A stretch of DNA of 64,000 bases, from the NCBI RefSeq assembly GCF_900114565.1, contig NZ_FOTM01000019.1, forward strand, positions 18,440-82,439, in the 5' to 3' direction. The notes beneath the pieces were generated by a model. It did not search any database. It saw nothing but the letters and a program-made list of their open reading frames with translations, and had not been told where the DNA came from. The stretch comes from Leifsonia sp. CL147 (GTDB lineage: Bacteria; Actinomycetota; Actinomycetes; Actinomycetales; Microbacteriaceae). Position numbers and translations under genes: made by a program. Below, one piece after another: positions 35,199 through 46,331 of the stretch (position 1 is its first letter; each line of letters opens with the position of its first letter).

Positions 35199-36350
35199 AT
35201 GGACTCCACCGGTTTGGTGCTGCTGTCGCTGAGCCTGGGGCTCGCCGTCGGCGCCGGTTTCGTGTGGATCCTGCACATCGCCGCTCGGCGCGGCGACCAT
35301 GCCGCGCAGGTGGTGAATCCGGTGGTGCCGGATGGGGTGGACCAGGTGCTCGACGCCCTGGAGTCAGCGGGTGTCGTTCTCGACCCATCGAACAACGTGA
35401 TCAAGGCCTCGCCCGGGGCGCATGCCATCGGCCTGGTCTGGAACGGCGCCCTGGTGCACCCGCACCTCATCGACCTCGTGAACCACGTCCGGCGCACGGG
35501 CGAGTCGTTGACGGAGGAGTGCGAGCTCTCGCGTGGCCCCTTCGGCGATGCGAACATCCACCTCAGCGTCCGGGTGGCACGGCTCGGTTCGCGCTACATC
35601 CTGCTGCTCGCCGAGGACCGCACCGAGTCCTACCGGCTGGATGCCGTCCGGCGCGACTTCGTGGCGAACATCAGCCACGAGCTGAAGACGCCGATCGGCG
35701 CGGTCGGCCTGCTGGCAGAGGCGCTCGACGACGCCTCCGATGACCCGGATCAGGTCCGGCGCTTCGCACTCCGGCTGTCGGAGGAGGCGCAGCGTCTCGC
35801 GCGGATCACGCAGGACATCATCGAGCTCAGCAGGCTGCAGGCGACGGATGTCCTGGGCACCGCCGTGGAGCTCTCCGCCAGCAAGGTGGTTCGGGCCGCG
35901 ATCGACCAGAACAAGGTGGCCGCCGAGACCCGGAACATCGAGATCGCCATGCGCGGCGACAAGCAGGCGCAGGTCCTCGGGAACGAGGCCCTCCTGGTGA
36001 CCGCCGTGCACAACCTGATCTCGAACGCGATCCAGTACTCGCCGGACGACTCGCGGATCGGCATCGGCGTCCGCAACTCCGGCGGCGTCGTCGAGATCGC
36101 CGTGACCGATCAGGGCGAGGGAATCCCGGAGGAGGACCTGGACCGCGTGTTCGAGCGCTTCTTCCGCGTCGACCAGGCGCGCTCGCGCAACACCGGAGGC
36201 ACGGGGCTCGGCCTCTCCATCGTGAAGCACGCCGTGCAGAACCACGGCGGCGAGGTGCGGGTCTGGTCGCAACCGGGCCGCGGCTCCACCTTCACGATCC
36301 GGCTGCCCGAAGCCTCCACCGTCCGACCCCCGATAGGAGACCACCCGTGA
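35199..36350 (+). CDS. senX3: Sensor histidine kinase SenX3
   Basis: A 383-residue kinase. One N-terminal membrane segment (residues 5-27), a PAS-like domain (about 45-140), the phospho-acceptor box FVANISHELKTP with His160, an N box NLISNAIQYSP, and ATP-binding DQGEGIPEED and GTGLGLSIV. With RegX3 it forms the actinobacterial phosphate-responsive pair; PhoU next door is expected to restrain it. Stop overlaps the regX3 start by 4 bp (GTGA). Confidence 0.93.
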   Translation: MDSTGLVLLSLSLGLAVGAGFVWILHIAARRGDHAAQVVNPVVPDGVDQVLDALESAGVVLDPSNNVIKASPGAHAIGLVWNGALVHPHLIDLVNHVRRTGESLTEECELSRGPFGDANIHLSVRVARLGSRYILLLAEDRTESYRLDAVRRDFVANISHELKTPIGAVGLLAEALDDASDDPDQVRRFALRLSEEAQRLARITQDIIELSRLQATDVLGTAVELSASKVVRAAIDQNKVAAETRNIEIAMRGDKQAQVLGNEALLVTAVHNLISNAIQYSPDDSRIGIGVRNSGGVVEIAVTDQGEGIPEEDLDRVFERFFRVDQARSRNTGGTGLGLSIVKHAVQNHGGEVRVWSQPGRGSTFTIRLPEASTVRPPIGDHP

Positions 36351-37030
36351 CATCGATCCTGCTCGTCGAGGATGAAGCGGCGCTCAGCGAGCCGCTCGCG
36401 TACCTGCTGAGACGCGAAGGCTATGAGATCCAGGTGGCGGAGGACGGACCCGGAGCGATCGCCGCGTTCGACCGTGACGGCGCCGACCTGATCCTGCTCG
36501 ACCTGATGCTGCCGGGCATCCCGGGCACCGAGGTGTGCCGGGAGATCCGCACCCGTTCGAACGTTCCGATCATCATGCTGACCGCCAAGGACTCCGAGGT
36601 GGACATCGTGGTCGGGCTCGAGCTCGGAGCCGACGACTACGTGACGAAGCCGTACTCGTCGCGCGAGCTGCTCGCCCGCATCCGCGCGGTTCTCCGCCGG
36701 CGCGTGGAGGAGGAGGAGCTTCAGGATGACGGCGTGCTGGAGGCGGGCACCGTGCGGATGGATGTGGATCGCCACACCGTCGCCGTCAACGGCCAGGAGA
36801 TCTCCATGCCGCTGAAGGAATTCGAGCTCCTGGAGCTGCTCCTGCGCAACGCCGGCCGCGTTCTCACGCGCGGTCAGCTGATCGACCGGGTGTGGGGGAG
36901 CGACTACTTCGGTGACACGAAGACGCTGGATGTGCACATCAAGCGCATCCGCTCACGGATCGAGGAGAGCCCCTCCGAGCCGCGGATGCTGGTGACCGTC
37001 CGCGGGCTCGGCTACCGCTTCAACGCTTAG
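36347..37030 (+). CDS. regX3: Phosphate response regulator RegX3
   Basis: A 227-residue OmpR-type regulator. The receiver has acidic residues in VEDEAA, phospho-acceptor Asp52 in LLDLMLPGIPG and the Lys in VTKPYSSRELLARI. The winged-helix domain has MPLKEFELLELLLRNAGRVL and DYFGDTKTLDVHIKRIRSRI. It is the likely protein binding the PHO-box-like repeats at pstS, ppk and phoU. Its last 4 bp overlap the convergent lipoprotein gene. Confidence 0.94.
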   Translation: MTSILLVEDEAALSEPLAYLLRREGYEIQVAEDGPGAIAAFDRDGADLILLDLMLPGIPGTEVCREIRTRSNVPIIMLTAKDSEVDIVVGLELGADDYVTKPYSSRELLARIRAVLRRRVEEEELQDDGVLEAGTVRMDVDRHTVAVNGQEISMPLKEFELLELLLRNAGRVLTRGQLIDRVWGSDYFGDTKTLDVHIKRIRSRIEESPSEPRMLVTVRGLGYRFNA

Positions 37031-37533
37031 CGGGCGGCCGGCAGGATCGTCGGCGGCACCAGGCCCGAGTATTCCGGGAGCCGGCCGTCGAGGACGGGAA
37101 CGGTGAGGTTCACGCCGATCTGGTCGCCGTACTGGAAGTACACTTTGAACAGCCCGCCGGGCTTGGTGCTGAACTCCGGAAAGAGAACGTTGTCCGGGCC
37201 GCTGGTCTCCGGGTCCTGGCCGAGCTGCGTGATCTGACCGGGGCCGACCGTCACGTGGGCGGCGCCGGGAGTGCCGTCGCCGGCGCTGATCGCGACCTGC
37301 TCGCTCGTCGAACCCGTGTTGACGAGTGTGAGGACGAGGTTGCCGACCGTGCCGTTCTTCGCGTCGGTGATGATCATCGCATTGCGGATGTCGATGGATC
37401 CGACGCTTCCGCCGACGCCGTCGCTCGCGTCGTAGTGCTTGGTGGTGGCCTGCGGGGCGATGAAACCGCATCCCGCGGTGCCGAGCGCGACGGCCAGGGC
37501 GAGGGCGACGGACGTCGCGACTCGAGCTTTCAC
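37027..37533 (-). CDS. LpqE-like lipoprotein (DUF461/PCuAC-like)
   Basis: A 168-residue lipoprotein, signal with lipobox GTAGC (Cys22). The mature part has SIDIRNAMIITDAKNGTVGN and LTLVNTGSTSEQVAISAGD, as in DUF461 / PCuAC-like proteins, but it lacks the Met/His copper motif. In mycobacteria lpqE is likewise divergent from carD. Function unknown. Its stop overlaps the regX3 stop in convergent orientation. Confidence 0.75.
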   Translation of the reverse strand: MKARVATSVALALAVALGTAGCGFIAPQATTKHYDASDGVGGSVGSIDIRNAMIITDAKNGTVGNLVLTLVNTGSTSEQVAISAGDGTPGAAHVTVGPGQITQLGQDPETSGPDNVLFPEFSTKPGGLFKVYFQYGDQIGVNLTVPVLDGRLPEYSGLVPPTILPAAR

Positions 37534-37672
37534 GGATGACCCTCCCGGTGGTTTTTCCCTGCAACTCTATCGTATGTAGAAGGTGTGTCCGGGGCCCGCT
37601 GGGGGCGTGAGGGCGAACCTTAGCATGTGCCTCGTGTGGTATCCTATTCATTGCTGAAGGGACAACAAATCT
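37534..37672. promoter_or_regulatory. Divergent promoter region lpqE-like / carD
   Basis: Near carD, GGTATCCTATTCATT offers -10 hexamers TATCCT or TATTCA (37640-37650), with TTAGCA at 37620-37625 as a possible -35. GAAGGGA at 37657-37663 is the carD ribosome site. Nothing else is apparent. Confidence 0.4.
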
Positions 37673-38155
37673 ATGCTTTTCGAGGTTGGCGAGACCGTCG
37701 TCTATCCGCACCACGGTGCCGCAACGATCACCGAAGTCAAGAAGAGAATCATCAAGGGTGAAGAGAAGCTGTACCTCAAGCTCAACGTGACGCAGGGCGA
37801 CTTGACCATCGAGGTCCCCGCCGAGAACGTCGATCTCGTCGGTGTACGCGATGTCATCGGCAAAGAAGGTCTCGACCGCGTCTTCGAGGTGCTGCGAGCC
37901 CCGTTCACCGAGGAGCCGACGAACTGGTCGCGCCGCTACAAGGCCAATCTCGAGAAGCTGGCCTCCGGCGACGTGATCAAGGTCTCCGAGGTCGTCCGTG
38001 ACCTCTGGCGCCGGGACCAGGACCGTGGTCTCTCCGCCGGCGAGAAGCGCATGCTCGCGAAGGCCCGTCAGATCCTGATCTCCGAGCTCGCGCTCGCCGA
38101 GAAGACGGACGACGAGAAGGCTTCGACGTTGCTGGATGAGGTGCTGGCCTCCTGA
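37673..38155 (+). CDS. carD: CarD, RNA polymerase-binding transcription factor
   Basis: A 160-residue global regulator that stabilises the open promoter complex at rRNA and other promoters. The N-terminal RNA-polymerase-interaction domain ([20 protein letters not shown]) is followed by a helical DNA-binding domain with the conserved Trp in [20 protein letters not shown]. Length and motifs match mycobacterial CarD. A strong terminator follows, separating it from ispDF. Confidence 0.96.
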   Translation: MLFEVGETVVYPHHGAATITEVKKRIIKGEEKLYLKLNVTQGDLTIEVPAENVDLVGVRDVIGKEGLDRVFEVLRAPFTEEPTNWSRRYKANLEKLASGDVIKVSEVVRDLWRRDQDRGLSAGEKRMLAKARQILISELALAEKTDDEKASTLLDEVLAS

Positions 38156-38175
38156 GGCCGCTTCCGACGAATTCA

Positions 38176-38218
38176 CGGCCCTGCCGCCCTGTGCCCGACG
38201 CACAGTGCGGCGGGGCCG
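38176..38218 (+). terminator. carD terminator
   Basis: A 19-bp almost perfect stem (CGGCCCTGCCGCCCTGTGC with GCACAGTGCGGCGGGGCCG) with loop CCGAC, followed by TTCTCGTT. It begins 20 bp after the carD stop. Confidence 0.8.
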
Positions 38219-38273
38219 TTCTCGTTCCCGGGCGACGCGGCCCGACGGCCGCGGTTCCCGGTACGCTCGTCGC

Positions 38274-39431
38274 GTGGACAGCATCACTGGACCGCGCGTC
38301 GCGGTCGTCATCGTCGCCGCCGGCTCGGGGACCCGACTGGGTGCCGATGTGCCGAAGGCGTTCGTGACGCTCCGCGGCGTGACGCTGCTGGAGAGGTCCC
38401 TCCATGCCGTTCGGGGAATGCTGTACCCGGCCGAGCCCATCGTCGTCGTGCCGGCGGACCGTCTCGACGAGGCGGCCGAGCTGGCGCAGCGGGCAGCGGG
38501 GAGGCCCGTGACCGTGGTGACCGGCGGCGAGACCCGGCAGGCCTCCGTGGCGGAGGGACTGTCGATGGTGGATGCGCAGGCCGAGGTGGTCCTGGTGCAC
38601 GACGCCGCCCGGGCGCTGGCGCCGTCCGCACTGTTCGACGCCGTCGTGGACGCCGTGCGGGAGCGGGGATACGGCGTGGTGCCGGGGCTGCCCGTCGCCG
38701 ACACCGTCAAGCGGGTCGGTGCCGACGGCGCCGTGCACGAGACGGTCGACCGGAGCATCCTCGCGGCGGTGCAGACCCCGCAGGGGTTCCCCCGCGAGCA
38801 ACTGCTGACCGCCTACGCCCTCGCCGAGAGCGAGGAGACCGACGACGCGGGCCTCGTGGCGGCGGCCGGGTTCCGGGTGGATGTGGTGCCCGGCGACGCG
38901 CGCGCGTTCAAGGTGACGACCCCCTGGGACCTGCGGCGGGCCGAAGAGCTGCTCGCCGATTCCGCCGTGCCGCGGATCGGGACGGGGAGCGACACGCACG
39001 CCTTCGATCCCGCCGCCGAGCTGTGGCTGGCCGGCCTCCACTGGCCGGGCGAGCCGGGCCTCGCCGGGCACAGCGACGGAGACGCGGTCGCTCACGCGAT
39101 CGTCGACGCCCTGCTGTCCGCCGCGGGCCTCGGCGACATCGGTGGTGTCTTCGGGACGGGCGATCCGCGGTTCTCCGGCGCGCACGGCGAGGTCTTCCTG
39201 GCCGAGGCGCGCCGGCTGGTGGAAGACGCCGGTTTCCGGATCGGCAACGTCGCCGTGCAGCTGGTCGGGAACCGTCCGAAGTTCGCCGCGCGGCGGGCCG
39301 AGGCTCAGGAGCGGCTGTCCGCGATCCTCGGTGCACCCGTGTCGATCGGCGCCACCACGACGGACGGCCTGGGCTTCGCCGGGAGGGGTGAGGGCGTCCT
39401 GGCGCAGGCGACGGCCCTCCTGTTCGGCTGA
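38274..39431 (+). CDS. ispDF: Bifunctional IspD-IspF (MEP isoprenoid pathway)
   Basis: A 385-residue fusion. Residues 1-225 are IspD (MEP cytidylyltransferase): [19 protein letters not shown], and [18 protein letters not shown]. Residues 230-385 are IspF (MEcPP synthase): [12 protein letters not shown] (Asp-x-His metal site), [17 protein letters not shown], and [14 protein letters not shown]. The two catalyse non-consecutive steps of the pathway. In mycobacteria these are separate adjacent genes, so a fusion is notable. GTG 38274 starts at the IspD fold; the longer frame upstream covers the carD terminator. Confidence 0.93.
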   Translation: MDSITGPRVAVVIVAAGSGTRLGADVPKAFVTLRGVTLLERSLHAVRGMLYPAEPIVVVPADRLDEAAELAQRAAGRPVTVVTGGETRQASVAEGLSMVDAQAEVVLVHDAARALAPSALFDAVVDAVRERGYGVVPGLPVADTVKRVGADGAVHETVDRSILAAVQTPQGFPREQLLTAYALAESEETDDAGLVAAAGFRVDVVPGDARAFKVTTPWDLRRAEELLADSAVPRIGTGSDTHAFDPAAELWLAGLHWPGEPGLAGHSDGDAVAHAIVDALLSAAGLGDIGGVFGTGDPRFSGAHGEVFLAEARRLVEDAGFRIGNVAVQLVGNRPKFAARRAEAQERLSAILGAPVSIGATTTDGLGFAGRGEGVLAQATALLFG

Positions 39432-39518
39432 TTCCGTCCACAGCCCGGCATGCTGGCGACTGATCCACATGTTCGACATACAGCACGTCGACGAGGGGGC
39501 GGCCCGTAGGCTTATGCC

Positions 39519-40952
39519 GTGACCCTGCGACTCTTCGACACGAAAGCCGGCGCCCTGCGCGACTTCGTCCCCCTCCGCGAGGGCGAGATCGGCATCTACG
39601 TGTGCGGGCCGACCGTTCAGTCGTCGCCCCACATCGGCCACCTGCGTTCGGCGCTGGTGTACGACCAGCTGCGTCGCTGGCTCGCGTACCGCGGATTCGA
39701 CGTGACACTCGTGCGCAATGTCACCGACATCGACGACAAGATCCTGGTGAACGCCGCCGCCGGGATCGCGGAGGGCGGCAGCGAGCAGTGGTGGGCGCTC
39801 GCGTACCGCTTCGAGCTGGAGTTCACCGACGCGTACCGCGCGCTCGGCATCCAGCCGCCGACCTACGAGCCACGCGCGACGGCGAGCATCCCCGAGATGC
39901 AGGAGCTGATCGGGCGACTCATCGAGTCGGGCCACGCGTATGCGGCACCAGACGGTTCCGGTGACGTGTACTTCGACGTGAAGAGCTGGCCGTCGTACGG
40001 CGAGCTGACCCGGCAGAGCATCGACAACATGGAGGCGGCCGCCGACGCCGACCCTCGCGCCAAGCACGATCCGCGCGACTTCGCGCTCTGGAAGGGCCGG
40101 AAGGCGGACGAGCCGGAGTCGGCCGCGTTCCCGTCGCCCTGGGGAGAAGGCCGGCCGGGGTGGCACATCGAGTGCTCTGCGATGTCGCGGAAGTACCTCG
40201 GACCGCACTTCGACATCCATGGCGGCGGACTCGACCTGCGTTTCCCGCACCACGAGAACGAGGTCGCCCAGTCGACGGCCGCCGGTGACCCGTTCGCCAA
40301 CTACTGGGTGCACAACGGCCTGGTCCACGTCAACGGCCAGAAGATGAGCAAGTCGCTCGGCAACTCGGTGTATGCGGCCGATCTGCTCGGCGCGGCCCGT
40401 CCGCTCGTGGTGCGCTACTACCTGGGCTCGGCGCACTACCGCTCGACCATCGATTTCCACGACGGGTCGCTCAGCGAGGCCGAGGCCGCGCTCGACCGGA
40501 TCGCCGGCTTCTTCGAGCGGGTGGAACGCCGCTTGTCCGGCACCCGCTTCGCCGGGCACGGCGTCGAGGTCGTGCCCGACGCGTTCGCCGAGGCGATGGA
40601 CGACGATCTCGCTGTCCCGCAGGCGCTCGCCGTCCTCCACGACACCGTACGCTCAGGCAATGCGGCACTGGATGCGGAAGACTTGGAGGCGGCGGCCACC
40701 GCTCGCGGGCACGCGCTCGCGATGACGGAGGTCCTCGGCATCAACCCGCTGTCGCCGCAGTGGCGCAGCGGCGGCTCGACCGTCGCCGAGTCGGCGCTCG
40801 GCGAGCTGATCGACCGCCTCCTCGCCGACCGGCAGGACGCCAGGGCCGCACGCGACTTCGCCGCAGCCGATCGCATCCGCGACGAGCTGACGGCGGCAGG
40901 AATCACCATCGAAGACACCCCGACGGGGTCGCATTGGAGCATCGGATCATGA
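39519..40952 (+). CDS. cysS: Cysteinyl-tRNA synthetase
   Basis: A 477-residue class I enzyme. [18 protein letters not shown] carries the zinc Cys and the HIGH motif; the other zinc ligands are in [13 protein letters not shown] and [15 protein letters not shown] is at about residue 275. GTG start; TAGGCT about 6-11 nt upstream could be the -10 of a leaderless transcript. Stop overlaps rlmB by 4 bp (ATGA). Confidence 0.97.
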   Translation: MTLRLFDTKAGALRDFVPLREGEIGIYVCGPTVQSSPHIGHLRSALVYDQLRRWLAYRGFDVTLVRNVTDIDDKILVNAAAGIAEGGSEQWWALAYRFELEFTDAYRALGIQPPTYEPRATASIPEMQELIGRLIESGHAYAAPDGSGDVYFDVKSWPSYGELTRQSIDNMEAAADADPRAKHDPRDFALWKGRKADEPESAAFPSPWGEGRPGWHIECSAMSRKYLGPHFDIHGGGLDLRFPHHENEVAQSTAAGDPFANYWVHNGLVHVNGQKMSKSLGNSVYAADLLGAARPLVVRYYLGSAHYRSTIDFHDGSLSEAEAALDRIAGFFERVERRLSGTRFAGHGVEVVPDAFAEAMDDDLAVPQALAVLHDTVRSGNAALDAEDLEAAATARGHALAMTEVLGINPLSPQWRSGGSTVAESALGELIDRLLADRQDARAARDFAAADRIRDELTAAGITIEDTPTGSHWSIGS

Positions 40953-41968
40953 AGAACTCGGGTGGAAAGCCCCGCGCCGGCGCGGTACGCAAGAGCAAGA
41001 AGGGCGCCCAGGTCGGCACCGGAGGCCACGGCCGCAAGGCCTTGGAGGGCCGCGGCCCGACGCCGAAGGCCGAGGACCGCGACTACCATCCCGCGGGCAA
41101 GGCGAAGGCCCTGCGTGAGCGGGCCGCAGCCAGAGCGGCCCAGCGCGGGGGACGGGATGCGGCTCCGCGCGGAGCCTCGGGCGCCTCGCGTCGCGCCAAG
41201 AACGGCGACGAGAGCGAGATCGTGACGGGCCGCAACTCCGTCCTGGAGGCTCTGCGCGCCAACATCCCGGCCAGCACGCTGTACATCGCAGCCCGGGTGG
41301 AGTTCGACGACCGGATGAAGGAGATTCTCTCCATCGCGACCCGCCGCGGACTGCCGATGCTCGAGGTCATGCGTCCCGAGCTCGACCGTCTCGCCGGCCG
41401 CGACGCCGTCCACCAGGGAGTCGCCCTCAAGGTGCCGCCGTACGAGTACGCGCACCCCGGCGAGCTGCTCGACCGGACGATCCGCACCGGCCAGACGCCG
41501 CTGTTCGTCGCCCTCGACGGGATCACGGACCCCCGCAACCTCGGGGCGATCATCCGGTCCACCGCGGCGTTCGGCGGTCAGGGCGTCATCGTCCCGCAAC
41601 GGCGCTCGGTCGGCATGACGGCGTCGGCCTGGAAGACCTCGGCGGGCGCAGCCGCGCGCACGCCTGTCGCCATGGCGGCGAACCTGACGCAGACGCTGAA
41701 GGACTTCAAGAAGGCGGGAGTGTTCGTCCTCGGCCTGGACGGAGGCGGCGACGTCGCTCTCCCCGGCCTGTCGTTCGCCGACCGGCCGGTGGTGATCGTC
41801 GTCGGAAGCGAGGGCAAGGGGCTGTCCCGGCTGGTGACCGAGACGTGCGACGCCGTTGTGTCCATCCCGATCACGGCCGCGACCGAGTCTCTCAACGCCG
41901 GCATCGCGGCGAGCGTCACACTGTACGAGATCGCCAAGCTCCGGGCGGAGGCCGGCGCCAGGAGCTAG
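40949..41968 (+). CDS. rlmB: 23S rRNA (guanosine-2'-O)-methyltransferase RlmB family
   Basis: A 339-residue SPOUT methyltransferase. Residues 1-85 are a basic, Lys/Arg/Gly-rich tail; then an L30e-like substrate domain ([13 protein letters not shown]) and a SpoU domain with the three motifs [31 protein letters not shown] and ISIP-like [17 protein letters not shown], forming the knotted SAM site. Translationally coupled to cysS, in the mycobacterial order. Confidence 0.92.
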   Translation: MKNSGGKPRAGAVRKSKKGAQVGTGGHGRKALEGRGPTPKAEDRDYHPAGKAKALRERAAARAAQRGGRDAAPRGASGASRRAKNGDESEIVTGRNSVLEALRANIPASTLYIAARVEFDDRMKEILSIATRRGLPMLEVMRPELDRLAGRDAVHQGVALKVPPYEYAHPGELLDRTIRTGQTPLFVALDGITDPRNLGAIIRSTAAFGGQGVIVPQRRSVGMTASAWKTSAGAAARTPVAMAANLTQTLKDFKKAGVFVLGLDGGGDVALPGLSFADRPVVIVVGSEGKGLSRLVTETCDAVVSIPITAATESLNAGIAASVTLYEIAKLRAEAGARS

Positions 41969-42065
41969 GGCAGCACGACGAGCGACGGCGGCAAGACGAG
42001 CCGGCGGAGCACGACGGGCTGAGCAGCACGAACAGCGTCGGGGCGGGGCGGGGGGAGGCCGGACC

Positions 42066-43367
42066 TCAGACCTTGGAACGCCAGTCGTCGTCGTCCTCGT
42101 CCTCCGCCGCGGCCGCGCCGCCCAGCACCGGGATGCTGATCGTCTCGGTGGGCGGGGCGATCACCGTCGCCTCGTCGCGGCGGTGCCGGAGGATGTCGTT
42201 GATGTACGACGTGAGCGCCTCGGCGAGGGGAACATCCCGTCCCTCGTTCTGCGACATGAACCAGCGGTGCTCCAGCAGCTGGTGGAAGACCTCGGCGGGC
42301 TCCAGCTTGCCTTTCAGGTCGGCCGGGATGGAGCGGATGACCGGCTCGAAGACGCGCAGCAGCCACTCGTGGGCCATCGCCTCCTCGTCCAGTCCCTCCT
42401 TGCCCACGGTCGCGGCATAGGAGTCCAGGTCGTTGAGCAGGCGGCGCGCCTGGTTCTCTCCCGTGTCGAGTCCCGTGAGGCGGAGCAGGCGGCGCTGGTG
42501 GTGACCGGCATCCACGACCTTCGGCTGGATGCGCACCTTCGTGCCCTCCTCCGACGTCTTGATCGCCAGCTCCTCGATGTCGAAGCCCAGCTCGTTGAGC
42601 CGCTCCACGCGCTCGCTGATGCGCCACCGCTCCGACGAGGAGAACGACTCACTGCCGGTCAGCTCCTTCCAGAGCGAACGGTAGGCGGCGACGATTCCCT
42701 CGGAGACGCGGATGGGGTCGAGCTCCTCGTCCGCACGGCCGCCGGCTTCGAGATCCATCAGCTCGCCGGCGATGTTGACGCGCGCGATCTCGAGGTCGTT
42801 CTCGCGCTGCCCGTTCGACAGGCCGCCCTCGTACAGCTGGCCGGTCTCGGCGTCCACCAGATAGGCCGCGAACGCGCCGGCATCGCGGCGGAACAGCGTG
42901 TTGGACAGCGAAACGTCCCCCCAGAAGAACCCGACGATGTGCAGGCGCACCAGGAGCACGGCGAGAGCATCGGCGAGCCGGGTGGCCGTGTCGGGCCGCA
43001 GGGTCTGCGAGAACAGTGCGCGGTAGGGGAGCGAGAACTTCAGGTGCCGGGTCACGAGCGCCGCGTTGAGCGGGGTGCCGTCCTCGTCCGTACGGTTCTT
43101 GATCACCGCGACCGGGTCCACGCAGGGCACATCCAGGCGCTGGAGCGTCCGGAGCATGTCGTACTCGCGCTGCGCCATCTCGGCCGTCGTCTCCTTGATG
43201 GCGATGACGTAGCCGGACAGGTTGGCGAAGCGCACGAGGTGCCGGCTGATGCCCTTCGGCAGCAGGGCGATGTGCTCGTTCGACCAGTCCTCCAGCGGAA
43301 TGCTCCACGGGAGGTCGAGGAGCGCCGGGTCGACGGTCGCTGCGGTGATGTTGACGGATCCGGCCAC
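42066..43367 (-). CDS. DUF4032 protein with kinase-like fold
   Basis: A 433-residue protein of a conserved actinobacterial family. The N-terminal half looks like a lipopolysaccharide/Ser-Thr kinase: IAIKETTAEMAQREYDML (Lys and Glu), then RLHIVGFFWGDVSLSNTLFR with the catalytic Asp/Asn, and AYLVDAETGQLY as the DFG-like loop. The C-terminal half is the DUF4032 domain, ending in an acidic tail (AAAAEDEDDDDW). GTG 43367 has GGAGG 7 nt upstream. Substrate unknown. Confidence 0.8.
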   Translation of the reverse strand: MAGSVNITAATVDPALLDLPWSIPLEDWSNEHIALLPKGISRHLVRFANLSGYVIAIKETTAEMAQREYDMLRTLQRLDVPCVDPVAVIKNRTDEDGTPLNAALVTRHLKFSLPYRALFSQTLRPDTATRLADALAVLLVRLHIVGFFWGDVSLSNTLFRRDAGAFAAYLVDAETGQLYEGGLSNGQRENDLEIARVNIAGELMDLEAGGRADEELDPIRVSEGIVAAYRSLWKELTGSESFSSSERWRISERVERLNELGFDIEELAIKTSEEGTKVRIQPKVVDAGHHQRRLLRLTGLDTGENQARRLLNDLDSYAATVGKEGLDEEAMAHEWLLRVFEPVIRSIPADLKGKLEPAEVFHQLLEHRWFMSQNEGRDVPLAEALTSYINDILRHRRDEATVIAPPTETISIPVLGGAAAAEDEDDDDWRSKV

Positions 43368-43511
43368 GATGGTCCTCCGGTCGGTGTGTTCGCTGAGGCG
43401 TACGAGCGGGCCGTTAAGCCACTCTGCCGCAGCCCGATCCGGACTGCGGCAGAGTGTGAACCGCTCTGCGCCTTCAGGCTACGACAAGGTCGGTAGCCTC
43501 TTCGACAAGGC
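43368..43511 (-). terminator. Two hairpins after the msiK-type gene
   Basis: CACTCTGCCGCAG/CTGCGGCAGAGTG (perfect 13-bp stem, 43420-43456) and AGGCTAC/GTAGCCT (43476-43499). Both follow the msiK stop on the minus strand and precede the DUF4032 gene. No clear U-tract follows, but the larger stem is strong enough to act as a terminator. Confidence 0.5.
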
Positions 43512-44606
<1,095 letters not shown>

Positions 44607-44730
44607 TTTCTTCTTTTCTCCTTCACCGGCAGGTACGTGCCGGACGATCCGTTGTGAATGGATGAACGTGGTCGACGTTGCGATGGCGTCGATGCCACCT
44701 GGCCATAATATGGCATCGGCGGACCTGCGA
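44607..44730 (-). promoter_or_regulatory. msiK leader with hairpin and a 13-bp palindrome
   Basis: Just upstream of the ribosome site a perfect stem CCGGCA/TGCCGG spans 44626-44643. Further upstream GCCATAATATGGC (44702-44714) is an odd-length perfect palindrome containing a -10-like TATTAT on the minus strand. An msiK RNA leader motif is known in actinobacteria, but I cannot confirm that this leader matches it. Confidence 0.45.
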
Positions 44731-44870
44731 TGTACCCGGGGCGTCCAGCCGTCGTCTGGTCGATTCCCAGACAGCCGGTTTACGCTGTCCCGGTTGTGTG
44801 CGCCGGAGGTGCGCCGCCCGCCGCGTCCCCCCGCGCGGCCCCTCGACCCCGAGAGCAGTACGCCCAGACT

Positions 44871-45782
44871 ATGAGTTCCATGACCGATCCCGACGACAGC
44901 CGCCCCGGCGACGTCCGCGCGGCCGCCCGGGAGAAGGCTCGCCAGCTCCGCACGTCGCAGCAGCGCCGAGACCGCCGTCGTCGTCTCCTGCTGACGGGCG
45001 GGATCCTGCTCGGCGCCCTCGCCGTCGCCGCCATCGTCGTCGTCGTCATCGTCAGCTCGATCCGTCCGACGGTCCCCGGTCCGCGCAACATGGCCAGCGA
45101 CGGCGTCGTCGTCGGCTCGGGCCTCGCCGTCAAGACGACGGCCGCGCTCGCGGCGGACGCCAGGCCGGTCGCCAGCCGGCCCGATCCGTCGGGGAGCACG
45201 GTCGACATCCGGATCTACGCCGACTACCTGTGCAAGCTGTGCGGCGACTTCCAGCGGACCAACCTGAAGCAGCTGGAGCCGTTGGTGAAGGACGGCGCCG
45301 TGACCGTCGAGATGCACCCGGTCGCGATCTACACGAGTCACTCCGCGGGTACCAAGTACTCTCTCCGCGCGGCGAACGCGGCGGCGTGCGTGGCGAACTA
45401 CAACCCGGACGCCTTCTGGAAGTTCAACGCCTCCCTCTTCGAGAAGCAGCCGGCGGAGGGCGGCCCGGGCCTCAGCGACGACGTCCTGAAGAAGCGGGTG
45501 GCCGCGGCCGGAGCCACGAACACCAGCGACATCGACTCGTGCATCGCGGATGGACGCTTCACCAGCTGGGTGACCGCAGCGAGCGACCGCGCGCTGAGCG
45601 GCCCCATCCCGAACTCGGACGTCAAGAAGATGACCAACGCTCTGCTGGTGCTGGTGAACGGCAAGCCGTACACGGGTCCCTTGACCAGCGCGAGCGACTT
45701 CAAGGCCTTCGTGCTGCAGGCGCAGGGCGACCAGTACTCCTCGACCGCCACACCGACGCCGACTCCGTCGTCCACACCCTGA
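44871..45782 (+). CDS. Membrane-anchored DsbA-like thioredoxin-fold protein
   Basis: A 303-residue protein: a basic cytoplasmic tail, one membrane helix (LLLTGGILLGALAVAAIVVV, residues about 40-65), and an extracytoplasmic thioredoxin-like domain. The redox motif CKLC lies in IYADYLCKLCGDFQRTN. An outer-face Thr/Pro tail (TATPTPTPSSTP) ends the protein. It probably acts in disulfide exchange. ATG 44871 or 44880 may be the start. Confidence 0.85.
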   Translation: MSSMTDPDDSRPGDVRAAAREKARQLRTSQQRRDRRRRLLLTGGILLGALAVAAIVVVVIVSSIRPTVPGPRNMASDGVVVGSGLAVKTTAALAADARPVASRPDPSGSTVDIRIYADYLCKLCGDFQRTNLKQLEPLVKDGAVTVEMHPVAIYTSHSAGTKYSLRAANAAACVANYNPDAFWKFNASLFEKQPAEGGPGLSDDVLKKRVAAAGATNTSDIDSCIADGRFTSWVTAASDRALSGPIPNSDVKKMTNALLVLVNGKPYTGPLTSASDFKAFVLQAQGDQYSSTATPTPTPSSTP

Positions 45783-45859
45783 CCCGGTCGTCGACGCGTC
45801 CGCATCTCCGGCAGCCTCGCCCGCTGCTCTAGGATTGTGGACGGCGGGCGACCGCCATC

Positions 45860-45932
45860 GCCGGCTTAGCTCAGTTGGTAGAGCACTCGCCTTGTAAGCG
45901 AGCGGTCGCGGGTTCGAGTCCCGCAGCCGGCT
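45860..45932 (+). tRNA. tRNA-Thr (anticodon TGT)
   Basis: Acceptor GCCGGCT pairs with AGCCGGC, D arm AGCTCAGTTGGTAGAGC, anticodon loop CTTGTAA (anticodon TGT), T arm GCGGGTTCGAGTCCCGC. 73 nt with discriminator T; CCA not encoded. Confidence 0.97.
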
Positions 45933-45982
45933 CCCTCGGGATCCAGCGTCATGTCCGTTCCCACGCCACGTCTCTTGCTAGT

Positions 45983-46282
45983 GTGACGAACGAAATCCGC
46001 AGAGCGACCGCCGTCGACCTCCCGCCTGACGCACCCGTGATCGTGGAGGAGCCGCAGCGGCCGCGTCGGCTGGACGCCGACACGATGTTCGCGATCGCCG
46101 CGACGATCATCGGCGCCAGCTGCATCCTCGTCTCCGCGATCGCCCTGATCTCGGCCTGCGTCGTGCCGCTCGGGGTGACGGTCACCGTCGTCGCGGCCGT
46201 GACGGCAGCGGCGATCGCGGCCGTCCTGCCGGTCGGCGCGCTCTGGGTGTGGATGCTCGAGCGCAGCGACCGTCAGCTCTGA
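45983..46282 (+). CDS. Small membrane protein, 99 aa
   Basis: Two membrane segments (MFAIAATIIGASCILVSAIA and VPLGVTVTVVAAVTAAAIAA, plus a shorter third region to VLPVGALWVWML) after a hydrophilic N-terminus. The GTG start at 45983 lies 50 bp after tRNA-Thr; no strong ribosome site is visible. Function unknown. Confidence 0.5.
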   Translation: MTNEIRRATAVDLPPDAPVIVEEPQRPRRLDADTMFAIAATIIGASCILVSAIALISACVVPLGVTVTVVAAVTAAAIAAVLPVGALWVWMLERSDRQL

Positions 46283-46331
46283 CGACCGCAGAGGTGTCGC
46301 CCGAGCCGAGCGACGCTCCGTGCGCCGAGGG

